A stretch of DNA of 64,000 nucleotides, from the NCBI RefSeq assembly GCF_947331465.1, contig NZ_CAMZOK010000001.1, positions 1,836,636 through 1,900,635 of the forward strand, written 5' to 3'. How positions within the stretch are numbered: position 1 is the first letter of the stretch; every line of letters starts with the position of its first letter. The notes under the pieces were generated by a model, which was not told the DNA's origin, did no database searches, and saw only the letters and a program-made list of their open reading frames with translations. Below are positions 8,282 to 19,001 of the stretch, piece by piece. A program made the position numbers and the translations under genes. The DNA comes from Shimia sp. Alg240-R146. Its GTDB lineage: Bacteria > Pseudomonadota > Alphaproteobacteria > Rhodobacterales > Rhodobacteraceae.

Positions 8282-9538
8282 ATGCGGTTTTCCGGCCTAA
8301 AGGTGCTGGCGGAGGGGTTGAGCGGCAACAAGGGATGGACCGCGCATTGGCGCGATGCCCAACCCAAGCCGGAATACGATATGGTGATCATTGGCGGCGG
8401 CGGGCATGGCCTGTCGACGGCCTACTACCTTGCCAAAAACCACGGCATGACCGACATCGCGGTGCTGGAAAAAGGCTATCTTGGCGGCGGCAATGTCGGG
8501 CGCAATACCACGATCGTACGCGCGAACTACTTTCTTCAGGGCAATTCCGAGTTCTATTCCCATTCGCTGAAGCTGTGGGAAGGGCTGGAAGAAGACCTGA
8601 ACTATAACGTCATGCATTCCCAGCGCGGCTTGATCAATCTGTTTCACAGCGACGGGCAGCGCGACGCCTTTGCGCGGCGTGGAAATATGATGATCAACCA
8701 AGGCGATGATGCGGTGTTGCTGGATCGCGAAGGCGTGCGCAAACATTTGCCGTATCTTGATTTCGACCAAACACGGTTTCCGATCTATGGCGGGCTTTAC
8801 CATCCGCGCGGCGGCACGGCACGCCATGATGCGGTGGCTTGGGGCTATGCCCGCGGCGCGTCCGATCGCGGAGTGGATCTGGTGCAGAACTGCGAAGTCA
8901 CTGGCATTGATATCGAGGGGGGCGTTGTAAAAGGCGTGCAGACCTCCCGTGGGCCAATTCGGGCCAAGAAAGTCGGGATTATCACAGCTGGGCGTTCGGG
9001 CCTTGTGGCGGCTATGGCGGGGCGGCGATTGCCCATTGAGAGCCACGTGTTGCAGGCCTTTGTGACCGAAGGGCTGAAGCCGGTGATCGACCATGTGATC
9101 AGCTTTGGCATGGGGCATTTTTATATCAGCCAGTCCGACAAGGGCGGTTTGGTCTTCGGCGGGGATCTGGATTTCTATGCCTCTTATGCGCAGCGCGGCA
9201 ACCTGCCGATGAAGGAACACGTCATGGAGGCGGGCATGACGCTGATGCCAATGATTGGCAAAGCCAAAGTGCTGCGCAGTTGGGGCGGGAGCATGGATAT
9301 GACACCGGATGGCAGCCCGATCATCGACAAGATGGAAGGCATTGAGGGTCTGTTTATCGATTGCGGCTGGAATTACGGGGGCTTTAAGGCCGTGCCTGCG
9401 TCTGGTTGGAGCATGGCGCATTTGATGGCGACCGATCAGCACCACGATGTGGCCGCGAAATTCCGTCTTGATCGCTTTCGCACTGGCGTTGGCATCATGG
9501 ACGAAGAGGGCACCGGCTCTCAACACAACTTGCACTAG
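8282..9538 (+). CDS. soxB: Sarcosine oxidase subunit beta
   Basis: 418 residues, the usual length of the beta subunit of heterotetrameric sarcosine oxidase, which oxidatively demethylates sarcosine to glycine and passes the one-carbon unit to tetrahydrofolate in the cytoplasm. The FAD-binding motif MVIIGGGGHGLSTAYYLA is near residues 36-55, and GGTARHDAVAWGYARGA is the region of the covalent FMN histidine in this family. AAGGATAGCAG precedes the ATG. soxD, soxA and soxG follow in the canonical order, which makes the assignment secure. A small hairpin (GCAGG/CCTGC) sits just upstream at 8243-8262. Confidence 0.96.
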   Translation: MRFSGLKVLAEGLSGNKGWTAHWRDAQPKPEYDMVIIGGGGHGLSTAYYLAKNHGMTDIAVLEKGYLGGGNVGRNTTIVRANYFLQGNSEFYSHSLKLWEGLEEDLNYNVMHSQRGLINLFHSDGQRDAFARRGNMMINQGDDAVLLDREGVRKHLPYLDFDQTRFPIYGGLYHPRGGTARHDAVAWGYARGASDRGVDLVQNCEVTGIDIEGGVVKGVQTSRGPIRAKKVGIITAGRSGLVAAMAGRRLPIESHVLQAFVTEGLKPVIDHVISFGMGHFYISQSDKGGLVFGGDLDFYASYAQRGNLPMKEHVMEAGMTLMPMIGKAKVLRSWGGSMDMTPDGSPIIDKMEGIEGLFIDCGWNYGGFKAVPASGWSMAHLMATDQHHDVAAKFRLDRFRTGVGIMDEEGTGSQHNLH

Positions 9539-9549
9539 GGGGACGCGCA

Positions 9550-9822
9550 ATGAGATTGACCTGTCCAAATTGCGGAGAGCGCGACCGGCGCGAGTTTTAC
9601 TATGTCGGGGATGCGGTGGCTTTGCAGCGCCCTGATGCGGATGCGAGCGACGTTGTCTGGGACGACTATGTGCACAATCGTGACAATCCGGCGGGCGTGA
9701 CGCGGGACCTTTGGTATCACGAAGGCGGCTGTGGCGCGTGGATTGTTGTCACGCGCAACACCGTGACGCACGAGGTTTTGGGATGCGAATTGGCCTCCAA
9801 AGTGAAGGAGGCAAGCGCATGA
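9550..9822 (+). CDS. soxD: Sarcosine oxidase subunit delta
   Basis: A 90-residue protein typical in size for the delta subunit of the heterotetrameric enzyme. The N-terminal RLTCPNCGERDRREF and the later GGCGAWIVV supply the cysteines that bind the structural zinc. It begins 11 bp after soxB and its TGA overlaps the ATG of soxA (ATGA at 9819-9822), indicating translational coupling. The delta subunit stabilises the complex and has no catalytic site of its own. Confidence 0.95.
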   Translation: MRLTCPNCGERDRREFYYVGDAVALQRPDADASDVVWDDYVHNRDNPAGVTRDLWYHEGGCGAWIVVTRNTVTHEVLGCELASKVKEASA

Positions 9823-12749
9823 GGATCGCAGACAAGGGCTTGGTGGATCGCACCCAGCGGGTGACGTTTACCTTTGATGGCCAACCGGTGCATGGCTATG
9901 CGGGGGATACCGTGGCGTCGGCTTTGTTGGCGAGTGATGTGAAATTGGTGGCGCGGTCGTTTAAGTATCACCGACCGCGTGGTGTGATGGGGGCAGGTTC
10001 GGAAGAGGCCAATGCGTTGATCACGGTGGGCAGTGGCGCGCAACAGGACCCGAATATCCGCGCCACACAGCAGGAGATTTTCGCAGGCCTTGAAACGCGC
10101 AGCCAGAACCGCTGGCCCACGCTGGATGTCGATCTGTTGGCGGCGAATGATTTTGCGGCGCCGTTTCTGGGGGCCGGGTTTTACTACAAGACGTTCATGT
10201 GGCCCAAGGCGTTCTGGGAGAAAATTTATGAGCCTGTCATCCGGCGCGCGGCCGGTTTGGGCGCGCTGAGCAGACAGCACAATCCCGACAGCTATGAAAA
10301 GGCTTTTGCTTTCTGCGACCTGTTGGTGATCGGGGCAGGGCCTTCCGGCCTTATGGCGGCTTTGACAGCGGCGCGCGCGGGCGCGGAGGTGATCTTGGCC
10401 GACGAAGATAGCATTATGGGCGGGCGTCTGAACGGGGATGCGGGTGACGTTGGCGGCATGGGTGGCGCGGACTGGGCGGCGAAAGCCGTCGACGAATTGG
10501 AGGCGATGCCAAATGTGCGTCTGATGACCCGCACCACGGTCACAGGGGCCTATGATCAGGGCACATTCGGCGCGATTGAGAGGGTGAGTCATCACCTTGC
10601 CAATGCGGGCGGGCGGCCAAAGGAATGCTTTTGGCGCATTGTTGCGAAACGCTCGGTCCTTTGCGCGGGAGCGATTGAGCGCCCTATTGCCTTTGAGAAC
10701 AACGACCGGCCGGGCATCATGATGGCGAGTGCGGTGCGGACCTACGTAAACCGCTATGGCGTGGCGCCGGGCAAGGCGGTGACGGTGTTCACCAACAACG
10801 ACAGTGGTCATCAGACCGCGCGGGAATTGATCGCGGCAGGGGTGCATGTGGCCATGGTGATCGACAGCCGCCGCGATGCGCCTGACAGCGGCGATTATCC
10901 GATGGTCAAAGGTGCCGAGGTCTGTAACGCCGGTGGGCGCAAGGCGCTTGAGAGCGTGACCTATCGCACGATGATCGGCGAGGAGAAGGTGGCGACAGAT
11001 TGTCTGGCCGTGTCAGGCGGTTGGAACCCGAGTGTGCATCTGACGTGCCACATGAACGGACGGCCTGTTTGGCGGGAGGACATTCAGAGCTTTGTGCCGA
11101 CAGACGGCATGATCCCCGGCATGACCACAGCAGGGGCGTGTCAGGGCAGCTTTTCAACCCATGCAGCGTTGCGCGAAGGCGCGGCGGCTGCAGGCGCGGC
11201 GCTTGAGGCGCTGGGCATGGATGCGGGTGCGATTGAGGTGCCAGCGGCCGAAGACGCGCCGTATAACGTGACACCCTTGTGGGCGGTCGGCGGCAAGGGG
11301 CGTGCGTGGCTAGATTTTCAGAACGACGTGACCGTCAAAGATGTGAAGCAGGCCGCGAAAGAAAACTTCCGCTCGGTCGAGCATATGAAGCGCTACACCA
11401 CGCAGGGCATGTCGCCAGATCAAGGCAAGAACTCCAACGTCGGCGCGCTCGCGGTGCTGGCGGACGCAACCGGACGCGGCATTCCCGAGACGGGCACCAC
11501 CACGTTCCGCCCACCCTTTGTGCCGGTGAGCATTGCTGCGCTGGGCGCAGGAGCGCAGGGCGACGGGTTTGCGCCCCAGCGGTTCACCACCAGCCACAAG
11601 GCCAGCGTCGACGCAGGTGCGCCCATGATCGAGGCTGGGCTGTGGTATCGGCCGAGCTACTATCCGGCGGCTGGCGAAACCACGTGGCGGCAGAGCTGTG
11701 ATCGCGAAGTGACCATGGTGCGCGAGGCGGTTGGCGTTTGTGACGTGTCCACATTGGGCAAGATCGACATTCAGGGGGCTGATGCGGCAGAGTTCCTTGA
11801 TTTTGTTTATTGCAACATGTTCAGCACGCTCAAAGTTGGGCGGGTGCGTTATGGTTTGATGCTGCGCGAAGATGGCACTGTGATGGATGACGGCACCACA
11901 GCAAGGTGGGGTGAAAGCCATTTTGTGATGACCACCACCACCGCGGCGGCAGGGCCGGTGATGCGGCATCTGGAGTATGTGCATCAGTGCCTGCGGCCCG
12001 AACTGGACGTGGCGATGATTTCGACCACCGAACAATGGGCGCAATTCGCGGTGGCTGGCCCGAAGTCTCGTGAACTGTTGAATACGCTGGTGGACGAAGA
12101 CATCGACAACGACAGCTTCCCGTTCATGGGCTGTGGCGAGATCACCGTGCAGGGCATCAAAGGCCGGCTGTTCCGCATCTCGTTCTCAGGCGAGCATGCC
12201 TATGAGATCGCGGTGCCTGCGCGGTATGGCGAAAGCCTGTATCGCATGATGGTTGCCAAGGCTGCGACTATGGGCGGCGGGGCGTACGGGATGGAAGCGC
12301 TCAATGTGTTGCGCATCGAGAAGGGCTTTATCACCCACGCGGAAATTCACGGGCGGACGACGGCGTTTGATGTGGGCATGGGACGCATGGTCAGCGCCAA
12401 AAAAGACTGTGTCGGCAAGACTATGAGCGAGCGGCCCGGATTGCACGGCGATGAGCGAGAACAACTGGTGGGGTTGAAACCGGTTGGACCGGTCAAACAA
12501 CTCACAGCTGGCGCGCATCTTTTTGACGTGGGTGCAGAACCAACGCGTGAAAACGAGCTTGGCTATACGACCTCGGTCGGGTTCTCGCCCACGATGCAGA
12601 GCTTTCTTGGGTTTGGCTTCCTGCGCAACGGGCGAGCACGGCATGGCGATGAGGTGATGATGGTGGACCATCTGCGCGGCGTGACGACCCGATGTGAAGT
12701 TTGCGATCCTGTATTCTTTGATCCTGAAGGAGGGCGCGTACGTGGCTGA
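9819..12749 (+). CDS. soxA: Sarcosine oxidase subunit alpha
   Basis: The 976-residue product has the alpha-subunit architecture: an N-terminal 2Fe-2S-ferredoxin-like segment (FDGQPVHGYAGDTVASALLA), a nucleotide-binding fold (LLVIGAGPSGLMAALTAARAG) for NAD, and a C-terminal GcvT-like aminomethyltransferase half (from about residue 590, including LREDGTVMDDGTTAR) that binds tetrahydrofolate. ATG 9819 overlaps the soxD stop and is preceded by AAGGAGG; an in-frame extension upstream lies inside soxD and is not used. The gene overlaps soxG by 8 bp. Confidence 0.96.
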   Translation: MRIADKGLVDRTQRVTFTFDGQPVHGYAGDTVASALLASDVKLVARSFKYHRPRGVMGAGSEEANALITVGSGAQQDPNIRATQQEIFAGLETRSQNRWPTLDVDLLAANDFAAPFLGAGFYYKTFMWPKAFWEKIYEPVIRRAAGLGALSRQHNPDSYEKAFAFCDLLVIGAGPSGLMAALTAARAGAEVILADEDSIMGGRLNGDAGDVGGMGGADWAAKAVDELEAMPNVRLMTRTTVTGAYDQGTFGAIERVSHHLANAGGRPKECFWRIVAKRSVLCAGAIERPIAFENNDRPGIMMASAVRTYVNRYGVAPGKAVTVFTNNDSGHQTARELIAAGVHVAMVIDSRRDAPDSGDYPMVKGAEVCNAGGRKALESVTYRTMIGEEKVATDCLAVSGGWNPSVHLTCHMNGRPVWREDIQSFVPTDGMIPGMTTAGACQGSFSTHAALREGAAAAGAALEALGMDAGAIEVPAAEDAPYNVTPLWAVGGKGRAWLDFQNDVTVKDVKQAAKENFRSVEHMKRYTTQGMSPDQGKNSNVGALAVLADATGRGIPETGTTTFRPPFVPVSIAALGAGAQGDGFAPQRFTTSHKASVDAGAPMIEAGLWYRPSYYPAAGETTWRQSCDREVTMVREAVGVCDVSTLGKIDIQGADAAEFLDFVYCNMFSTLKVGRVRYGLMLREDGTVMDDGTTARWGESHFVMTTTTAAAGPVMRHLEYVHQCLRPELDVAMISTTEQWAQFAVAGPKSRELLNTLVDEDIDNDSFPFMGCGEITVQGIKGRLFRISFSGEHAYEIAVPARYGESLYRMMVAKAATMGGGAYGMEALNVLRIEKGFITHAEIHGRTTAFDVGMGRMVSAKKDCVGKTMSERPGLHGDEREQLVGLKPVGPVKQLTAGAHLFDVGAEPTRENELGYTTSVGFSPTMQSFLGFGFLRNGRARHGDEVMMVDHLRGVTTRCEVCDPVFFDPEGGRVRG

Positions 12750-13293
12750 TTTGATTGCGGAGACGCCCTGTGCGGGACTGTTGCCGGTGAAGGCGGGCGG
12801 TGTAACGCTAAGCGAAGTGGATGCAGGCGCGATGACGTCGCTGGCGCCTTTCAAAGGACAAGAGAAAGCCCTGTCTGGCGCGCTAAAGGCGGCGCATGGC
12901 ATGACGTTTCCGGCCGCCAACCGCGCGACCGGCAAAGGGGGCGCGCGGGCGATCTGGTTTGGCCAGGGGCAAGCGATGTTAATCGGTCCGGAATGCGACG
13001 CGGCGCTGGGCAGCTTGGCCGCGATCACCGACCAGAGCGACGCATGGGCAGTGGTGCGGCTGGATGGCGCGGGAGCTGAGGATGTGTTGGCGCGATTGGC
13101 GCCAGTGGATTTGCGGGTCGCAGCATTCAAACGCGGACATACTGCGCGCACAATGATGCAGCATCTGATGGTGTCGATCACGCGGGTTGGCGACAACGCG
13201 TTTCAGATCATGGCGTTCCGGTCGATGGCGGTGACGTTGGTTCACGAACTTGAGACTGCGATGAAAGGGGTTGCGGCGCGCGGCGCGGGCTGA
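12742..13293 (+). CDS. soxG: Sarcosine oxidase subunit gamma
   Basis: The start is GTG 12742, 8 nt after AGGAGG (12728-12733) and overlapping the soxA stop by 8 bp; this gives 183 residues beginning VADLIAETPCAG. Size, position and the C-terminal segment (VSITRVGDNAFQIMAFRSMA) fit the gamma subunit, which resembles part of the GcvT fold and completes the heterotetramer. An ATG-initiated extension from 12694 would lie inside soxA and has no ribosome site. Folate genes that often accompany sox (purU, folD, fhs) are not in the window. Confidence 0.92.
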   Translation: MADLIAETPCAGLLPVKAGGVTLSEVDAGAMTSLAPFKGQEKALSGALKAAHGMTFPAANRATGKGGARAIWFGQGQAMLIGPECDAALGSLAAITDQSDAWAVVRLDGAGAEDVLARLAPVDLRVAAFKRGHTARTMMQHLMVSITRVGDNAFQIMAFRSMAVTLVHELETAMKGVAARGAG

Positions 13294-13327
13294 CATTTTT
13301 GCGCGTGCAATAGGTGAAGGACGACCC

Positions 13328-13675
13328 ATGACTATTTCTGTTTTTCTACGCGGTACGGCGGCTTTGGCGCTGGGCGCATCTTTGGCGGGGCCGTTGATGG
13401 CCGGTGAGAAAGAGGACGCGTGCAAGCTTCAAGGTGAGATCATGGGTGCAGTGCAGCAGGCGCGGCTGGACAAGGTCAAGAAAGACGATGCGGCCGAGAC
13501 CGTTATGGGGGCCAATCCGGAGTGGCCAGAAGGTTTGGCCGAGGCGATGCCGCAGGTGGTGGATTTTGTTTACAGCCAGAAAAAGCGTGACCTGAAAAAG
13601 GTTGATCTTGGCGAAACAGCCGAGGCGCAATGCCTTGAAGCCTGGGACCGTATTCAGGCCATTCAAAAGGGCTGA
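13328..13675 (+). CDS. Small exported protein of unknown function
   Basis: ATG 13328, with GAAGGA about 6 nt upstream, gives 115 residues with a clear signal peptide (GTAALALGASLAGPLMAG). The mature ~90 residues are strongly charged (many Lys, Asp and Glu) with two cysteines (DACKLQGEI near the mature N-terminus and AQCLEAW near the end) that could form one disulfide. It looks helical. It lies between soxG and dnaG on the same strand, with no obvious functional link. No family recognised. Confidence 0.72.
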   Translation: MTISVFLRGTAALALGASLAGPLMAGEKEDACKLQGEIMGAVQQARLDKVKKDDAAETVMGANPEWPEGLAEAMPQVVDFVYSQKKRDLKKVDLGETAEAQCLEAWDRIQAIQKG

Positions 13676-13686
13676 TCGCGAGGCGG

Positions 13687-13695
13687 TTATCCACA
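13687..13695 (+). promoter_or_regulatory. Perfect DnaA box upstream of dnaG
   Basis: TTATCCACA, an exact match to the consensus DnaA box, lies 69 bp before the chosen dnaG start. A single copy can occur by chance in 64 kb. The position in front of the primase gene and a second perfect box before nrdR make regulation by DnaA worth considering. Confidence 0.45.
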
Positions 13696-13763
13696 AGTTT
13701 CTGATATGACGCGCGGCCGGGTTCTATGGACTTTGGCCGCGCCAGCACTTTATGATGGCGCGC

Positions 13764-15731
13764 ATGAGCCTGCCTCCCGGATTTCTAGATGAACTGCGCA
13801 GCCGCACCAGCCTGACACAGGTGGTCGGGCGCAAAGTGATGTGGGATCAGCGCAAATCCAATCAGGGCAAAGGCGACATGTGGGCGCCGTGTCCGTTTCA
13901 CCACGAAAAAACCGCGTCGTTTCACGTCGATGACCGCAAGGGGTTTTATTACTGCTTTGGCTGTCACGCCAAAGGTGATGCTATTGGATTTGTTCAGGAA
14001 ACCGAGAACGTCGGGTTTATGGAAGCGATCCGTATTCTGGCGGATGAGGCCGGAATGCAGATGCCTGAGCGTGACCCGCAGGCACAACAAAAGGCTGACA
14101 AACGCACCCAGTTGGCCGAGGTCATGGAGATGGCGGTGCAGCATTATCGCCTGATGCTGAACACCGGTGCTGGCAGTGGCGCGCGCGAGTATCTTGATCG
14201 GCGAAAGCTGGCGCAGCAGACACGGGACCGGTTTGAGATCGGTTTTGCGCCGGACGGCTGGCAAGGCTTGTGGGACCATCTGACTGGCAAGGGTGTTGAT
14301 CCTGAGCTGATTATGGGCGCGGGGCTTGCAAAGCCGTCGAGCAAGGGTGGCAAGCCTTATGACGTCTTTCGCAACCGGATCATGTTTCCGATCCGCGATG
14401 CGCGGGGGCGCTGTGTGGCATTTGGCGGTCGTGCGATGGACCCAAACGACAATGCGAAATACCTGAACTCGCCGGAAACAGAGCTGTTTGATAAAGGGCG
14501 CAATCTTTATCACCACGGCCCCGCGCGCGAGGCGGCGGGCAAAGGGCAGCCTTTGGTTGTGGCAGAAGGCTACATGGATGTGATTGCTTTGGCCGAAGCC
14601 GGTTTTGGCGCGTCGGTGGCACCGCTGGGCACGGCGGTGACGGACAATCAGTTGCAACTGTTGTGGCGCATTTCCGATGAGCCGATCATCGCGTTGGATG
14701 GCGACAAGGCGGGTATCCGCGCAGCGATGCGGGTGGTGGATTTGGCTTTGCCACTGCTTGAGGCAGGCAAGTCGCTGCGTTTTGCGGTGATGCCTGAGGG
14801 GCAGGATCCTGACGATCTTATTCGGGCAAAAGGTCCAAGTGCCGTGCAGAAAGTTCTGGATCAGGCAATGCCAATGGTCAGCCTGCTGTGGCAGCGTGAG
14901 ATCGAAGGTAAGGTGTTTGACAGTCCAGAGCGTAAAGCGGCTTTGGACAAGACGCTCAGGGAAAAGATCAAGCTGATCAAAGACCCGTCGATCCGACAGC
15001 ACTATGGCGATGCAATCAAAGACTTGCGCTGGCAACTTTTTCGCGGGCAACGCGGCAACAGCGGCGGCGGTGGGCGCACGTTCAAACGTGATGGCGGTCG
15101 CTGGAAGACCGGGCCGATTGTGCAGGCGCATACCAAAGCCTCGATGCTTGCAGGCGGACAAGGCGCAGTGGAACATCGCGTACGCGAAGCGGTGGTTCTG
15201 GCAGTGGCCTTGGTCACGCCGGAGGTTCTGGATGACTTTGATTACGCCATAGAAACGATGGATTGCCTGAGCGATGACACCGCGCGAATGCGCGACGTTC
15301 TGATGCGCAATGCCAACACGCCCGATCCAAGAGCCGCCGTTGAGGCCGCTTTGGGGCATGAGGCAGTTGAAAACCTGTTGCGCCAACCCTATGTGGCCAT
15401 CACCCCTGCCGTGCGAAACCCCGGCGATATGGAGCTTGCGCGTCTGACGCTGACCGAAGAGTTGGCGAAGCTCAAGACCGAACGGGGGCTAACTGCGGAA
15501 ATCGCGGATGCCGAAGAAGACCTGCAAGGCGTGGCTGATGAAGCTGTAACTTGGCGGTTGGGGCAGGCCGCGGAAGCCCGAAACAACGCGTTGCTCAGCC
15601 GTCAGGAGGACAACGCAGACTACGCCGTAGGGGATAATGGCGCCTCGATAGACAAGGATGAACGCGCAGCACTTGATGCGCTGAGAGACACGATTGATTT
15701 CACCAGAGGCGGCCGGCCGCGACGCAATTAG
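13764..15731 (+). CDS. dnaG: DNA primase
   Basis: The 655-residue primase synthesises RNA primers at the replication fork. It has the N-terminal CHC2 zinc-binding domain (CPFHHEKTASFHV...YYCFGCHAKGD, residues ~37-66), the catalytic TOPRIM core (VVAEGYMDVIALAEAGF near residue 270, IIALDGDKAG near 310) and a C-terminal DnaB-interaction region. ATG 13764 (MSLPPGFLDELR) matches the usual family N-terminus; ATG 13752 is an alternative, and neither has a clear ribosome site. rpoD follows after 115 bp, the common alphaproteobacterial dnaG-rpoD arrangement. Confidence 0.95.
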   Translation: MSLPPGFLDELRSRTSLTQVVGRKVMWDQRKSNQGKGDMWAPCPFHHEKTASFHVDDRKGFYYCFGCHAKGDAIGFVQETENVGFMEAIRILADEAGMQMPERDPQAQQKADKRTQLAEVMEMAVQHYRLMLNTGAGSGAREYLDRRKLAQQTRDRFEIGFAPDGWQGLWDHLTGKGVDPELIMGAGLAKPSSKGGKPYDVFRNRIMFPIRDARGRCVAFGGRAMDPNDNAKYLNSPETELFDKGRNLYHHGPAREAAGKGQPLVVAEGYMDVIALAEAGFGASVAPLGTAVTDNQLQLLWRISDEPIIALDGDKAGIRAAMRVVDLALPLLEAGKSLRFAVMPEGQDPDDLIRAKGPSAVQKVLDQAMPMVSLLWQREIEGKVFDSPERKAALDKTLREKIKLIKDPSIRQHYGDAIKDLRWQLFRGQRGNSGGGGRTFKRDGGRWKTGPIVQAHTKASMLAGGQGAVEHRVREAVVLAVALVTPEVLDDFDYAIETMDCLSDDTARMRDVLMRNANTPDPRAAVEAALGHEAVENLLRQPYVAITPAVRNPGDMELARLTLTEELAKLKTERGLTAEIADAEEDLQGVADEAVTWRLGQAAEARNNALLSRQEDNADYAVGDNGASIDKDERAALDALRDTIDFTRGGRPRRN

Positions 15732-15777
15732 GCCGCACTGTTGAGAAACACGTAAGCGACTCAGTGTTATCGGGTTG

Positions 15778-15822
15778 CGAATCACCTCACACCAAGGTTG
15801 ATTCGGTGCAAACGAATCACCT
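15778..15822 (+). promoter_or_regulatory. Direct repeat with intervening complementary segment in the rpoD leader
   Basis: CGAATCACCT occurs at 15778-15787 and again at 15813-15822. The segment between them, AAGGTTGATTCG (15794-15805), is complementary to both copies, giving two mutually exclusive 7-bp stems TGATTCG/CGAATCA (longer with a bulge). It sits 25 bp before the rpoD ATG, where alternative RNA folding or a repeated binding site could affect rpoD expression. The structure is seen directly; any function is inferred. Confidence 0.45.
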
Positions 15823-15846
15823 AGCCCGAACTCGTAGGAGTACTAC

Positions 15847-17835
<1,989 letters not shown>

Positions 17836-17854
17836 GTCAGCCGAACCTTAAGTG

Positions 17855-17888
17855 AAGGCACGCGCAGGAAATTGCGCGTGCCTTTTTT
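17855..17888 (+). terminator. Rho-independent terminator of rpoD
   Basis: A perfect 12-bp stem AAGGCACGCGCA / TGCGCGTGCCTT with loop GGAAAT is followed by a T-run (TTTTTTG counting the end of the stem). It begins 20 bp after the rpoD stop. Confidence 0.93.
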
Positions 17889-18100
17889 GTTGCGCGTTGT
17901 TAGCGGCGTTTGTGCAAATTGGTGCCAGTTCAGCGTCGCAACTTGAATAATTCGCGAAGGGCGGAGCAAATCACGTAAACCTGACAGGGTGTTCATAGCG
18001 AAGTGCCGCGAAAACACCTAGGTATGGGGTATTCACAGTTTTGTGCGTGCGTCATCCAGATTGCGATCCCGCGCGTACTCCTGACATAGGAGGATTTAAT
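17889..18100 (+). other. Region between the rpoD terminator and the four-paralogue cluster
   Basis: About 210 bp without a gene. It must contain the promoter of the paralogue cluster, since rpoD is terminated upstream. An inverted repeat GGTGTT / AACACC (18-nt spacer) lies near 17990-18018, and AGGAGG (18088-18093) marks the first ribosome site. I could not pick a confident -35/-10 pair. Confidence 0.35.
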
Positions 18101-18499
18101 ATGATCAAACGCAATATGATTGCCGTTGTTGCCGCGTTGACGGTCGCGACGCCCGTTCTGGCGCAAAAATCGTTGTACAATAACCCGGTCGCTGACGCTG
18201 GTGCAGGCACCTTTGCGATTGTGAACAAGTGGGCGCATCGCGATGATGACATCTGGTGTGCGGCCGCGCGCGCTGCGCGTGAGCGTGGTGCTGCCTGGAG
18301 CAGTCGGTTGTATGTGGTGGACGTGGCCAGCGCCGCGCAGTCGCAATACGGCTCGGAAACATTCACGTTTACGTTCAACCCAACGCAACAGCAGCTGGAT
18401 CAGGCACAATCGGGGCGCAGCAGCGTGCGCGGGATCGGAAACAATCTGACCATTAACTCGGCGAACCGCCGGTGTGTGCGGGAATTGGATTTCTTTTGA
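18101..18499 (+). CDS. Small exported two-cysteine protein, paralogue 1 of 4
   Basis: ATG 18101 lies 7 nt after a perfect AGGAGG and gives 132 residues with a signal peptide ending ...ATPVLAQ. The mature protein shows the signature shared by all four neighbours: NPVADAG..TF, NKW, WCAAA, RLYVVDV, a (F/T)TF strand, SSVRGIGNNLT and NRRCVRE near the end. The only two cysteines (in WCAA and RRC) are invariant in the set and probably pair in the periplasm. I recognise no named family. It is the first gene after the rpoD terminator, so the cluster likely has its own promoter. Confidence 0.8.
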   Translation: MIKRNMIAVVAALTVATPVLAQKSLYNNPVADAGAGTFAIVNKWAHRDDDIWCAAARAARERGAAWSSRLYVVDVASAAQSQYGSETFTFTFNPTQQQLDQAQSGRSSVRGIGNNLTINSANRRCVRELDFF

Positions 18500-18534
18500 G
18501 GCTTTTCGTCGGAAATTTATTGGAGGTAGTGAAC

Positions 18535-18933
18535 ATGTGGAAATCAATGGCAATCGCTCTTACGGTCGCGGTTTGGGCAGCGCCCTCTTCGGCTCAGAAT
18601 TTGCAGGCACAAAATAGCCCTACAGCTGATATCGGGCCGGGTACTTTTGCGGTCATCGACAAATGGGCGGGGCGGGACGACGATCTCTGGTGTGCAGCAG
18701 CGAGAGGCGCGCTCCAGCGGGGTGCAAGTTGGAAAGAACGACTTTATGTAACAGACGTCACCGGAGCGCGTGAGTCACAGTACGGGTCCGAGACAATCAC
18801 CTTCACCTTCCGGCCCGGTCAGGACCTTTTGGCGCAGGGGAAAACAGGAAGCAGTGCAGTTCGCGGAATCGGAAACAGTTTGACGCTGACTGCTGCCAAC
18901 CGGCGCTGTCAACGCGAACCCGATTTCTACTAA
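18535..18933 (+). CDS. Small exported two-cysteine protein, paralogue 2 of 4
   Basis: ATG 18535 follows GGAGG (18522-18526) and starts 35 bp after paralogue 1; the product has 132 residues, the same length. A signal peptide (AIALTVAVWAAPSSAQ) precedes a mature domain very similar to paralogue 1: GPGTFAVIDKW, RDDDLWCAAARGAL, RLYVTDV, SQYGSETITFTF, SSAVRGIGNSLT and NRRCQRE. An in-frame upstream ATG at 18472 would overlap paralogue 1 and has no ribosome site. Function unknown; probably periplasmic with one disulfide. Confidence 0.8.
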   Translation: MWKSMAIALTVAVWAAPSSAQNLQAQNSPTADIGPGTFAVIDKWAGRDDDLWCAAARGALQRGASWKERLYVTDVTGARESQYGSETITFTFRPGQDLLAQGKTGSSAVRGIGNSLTLTAANRRCQREPDFY

Positions 18934-19001
18934 GTGATCGGCGCTTGTCCGAACACATTAACTTATCGGGTTTTGGCCAATTTGCAGAGGAAAGGTCAGG
19001 G

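Noticed and set aside
13785..15386. 533-codon minus-strand frame opposite dnaG
   Set aside because: Shadow of dnaG: no motif or ribosome site, and all primase motifs are on the other strand.
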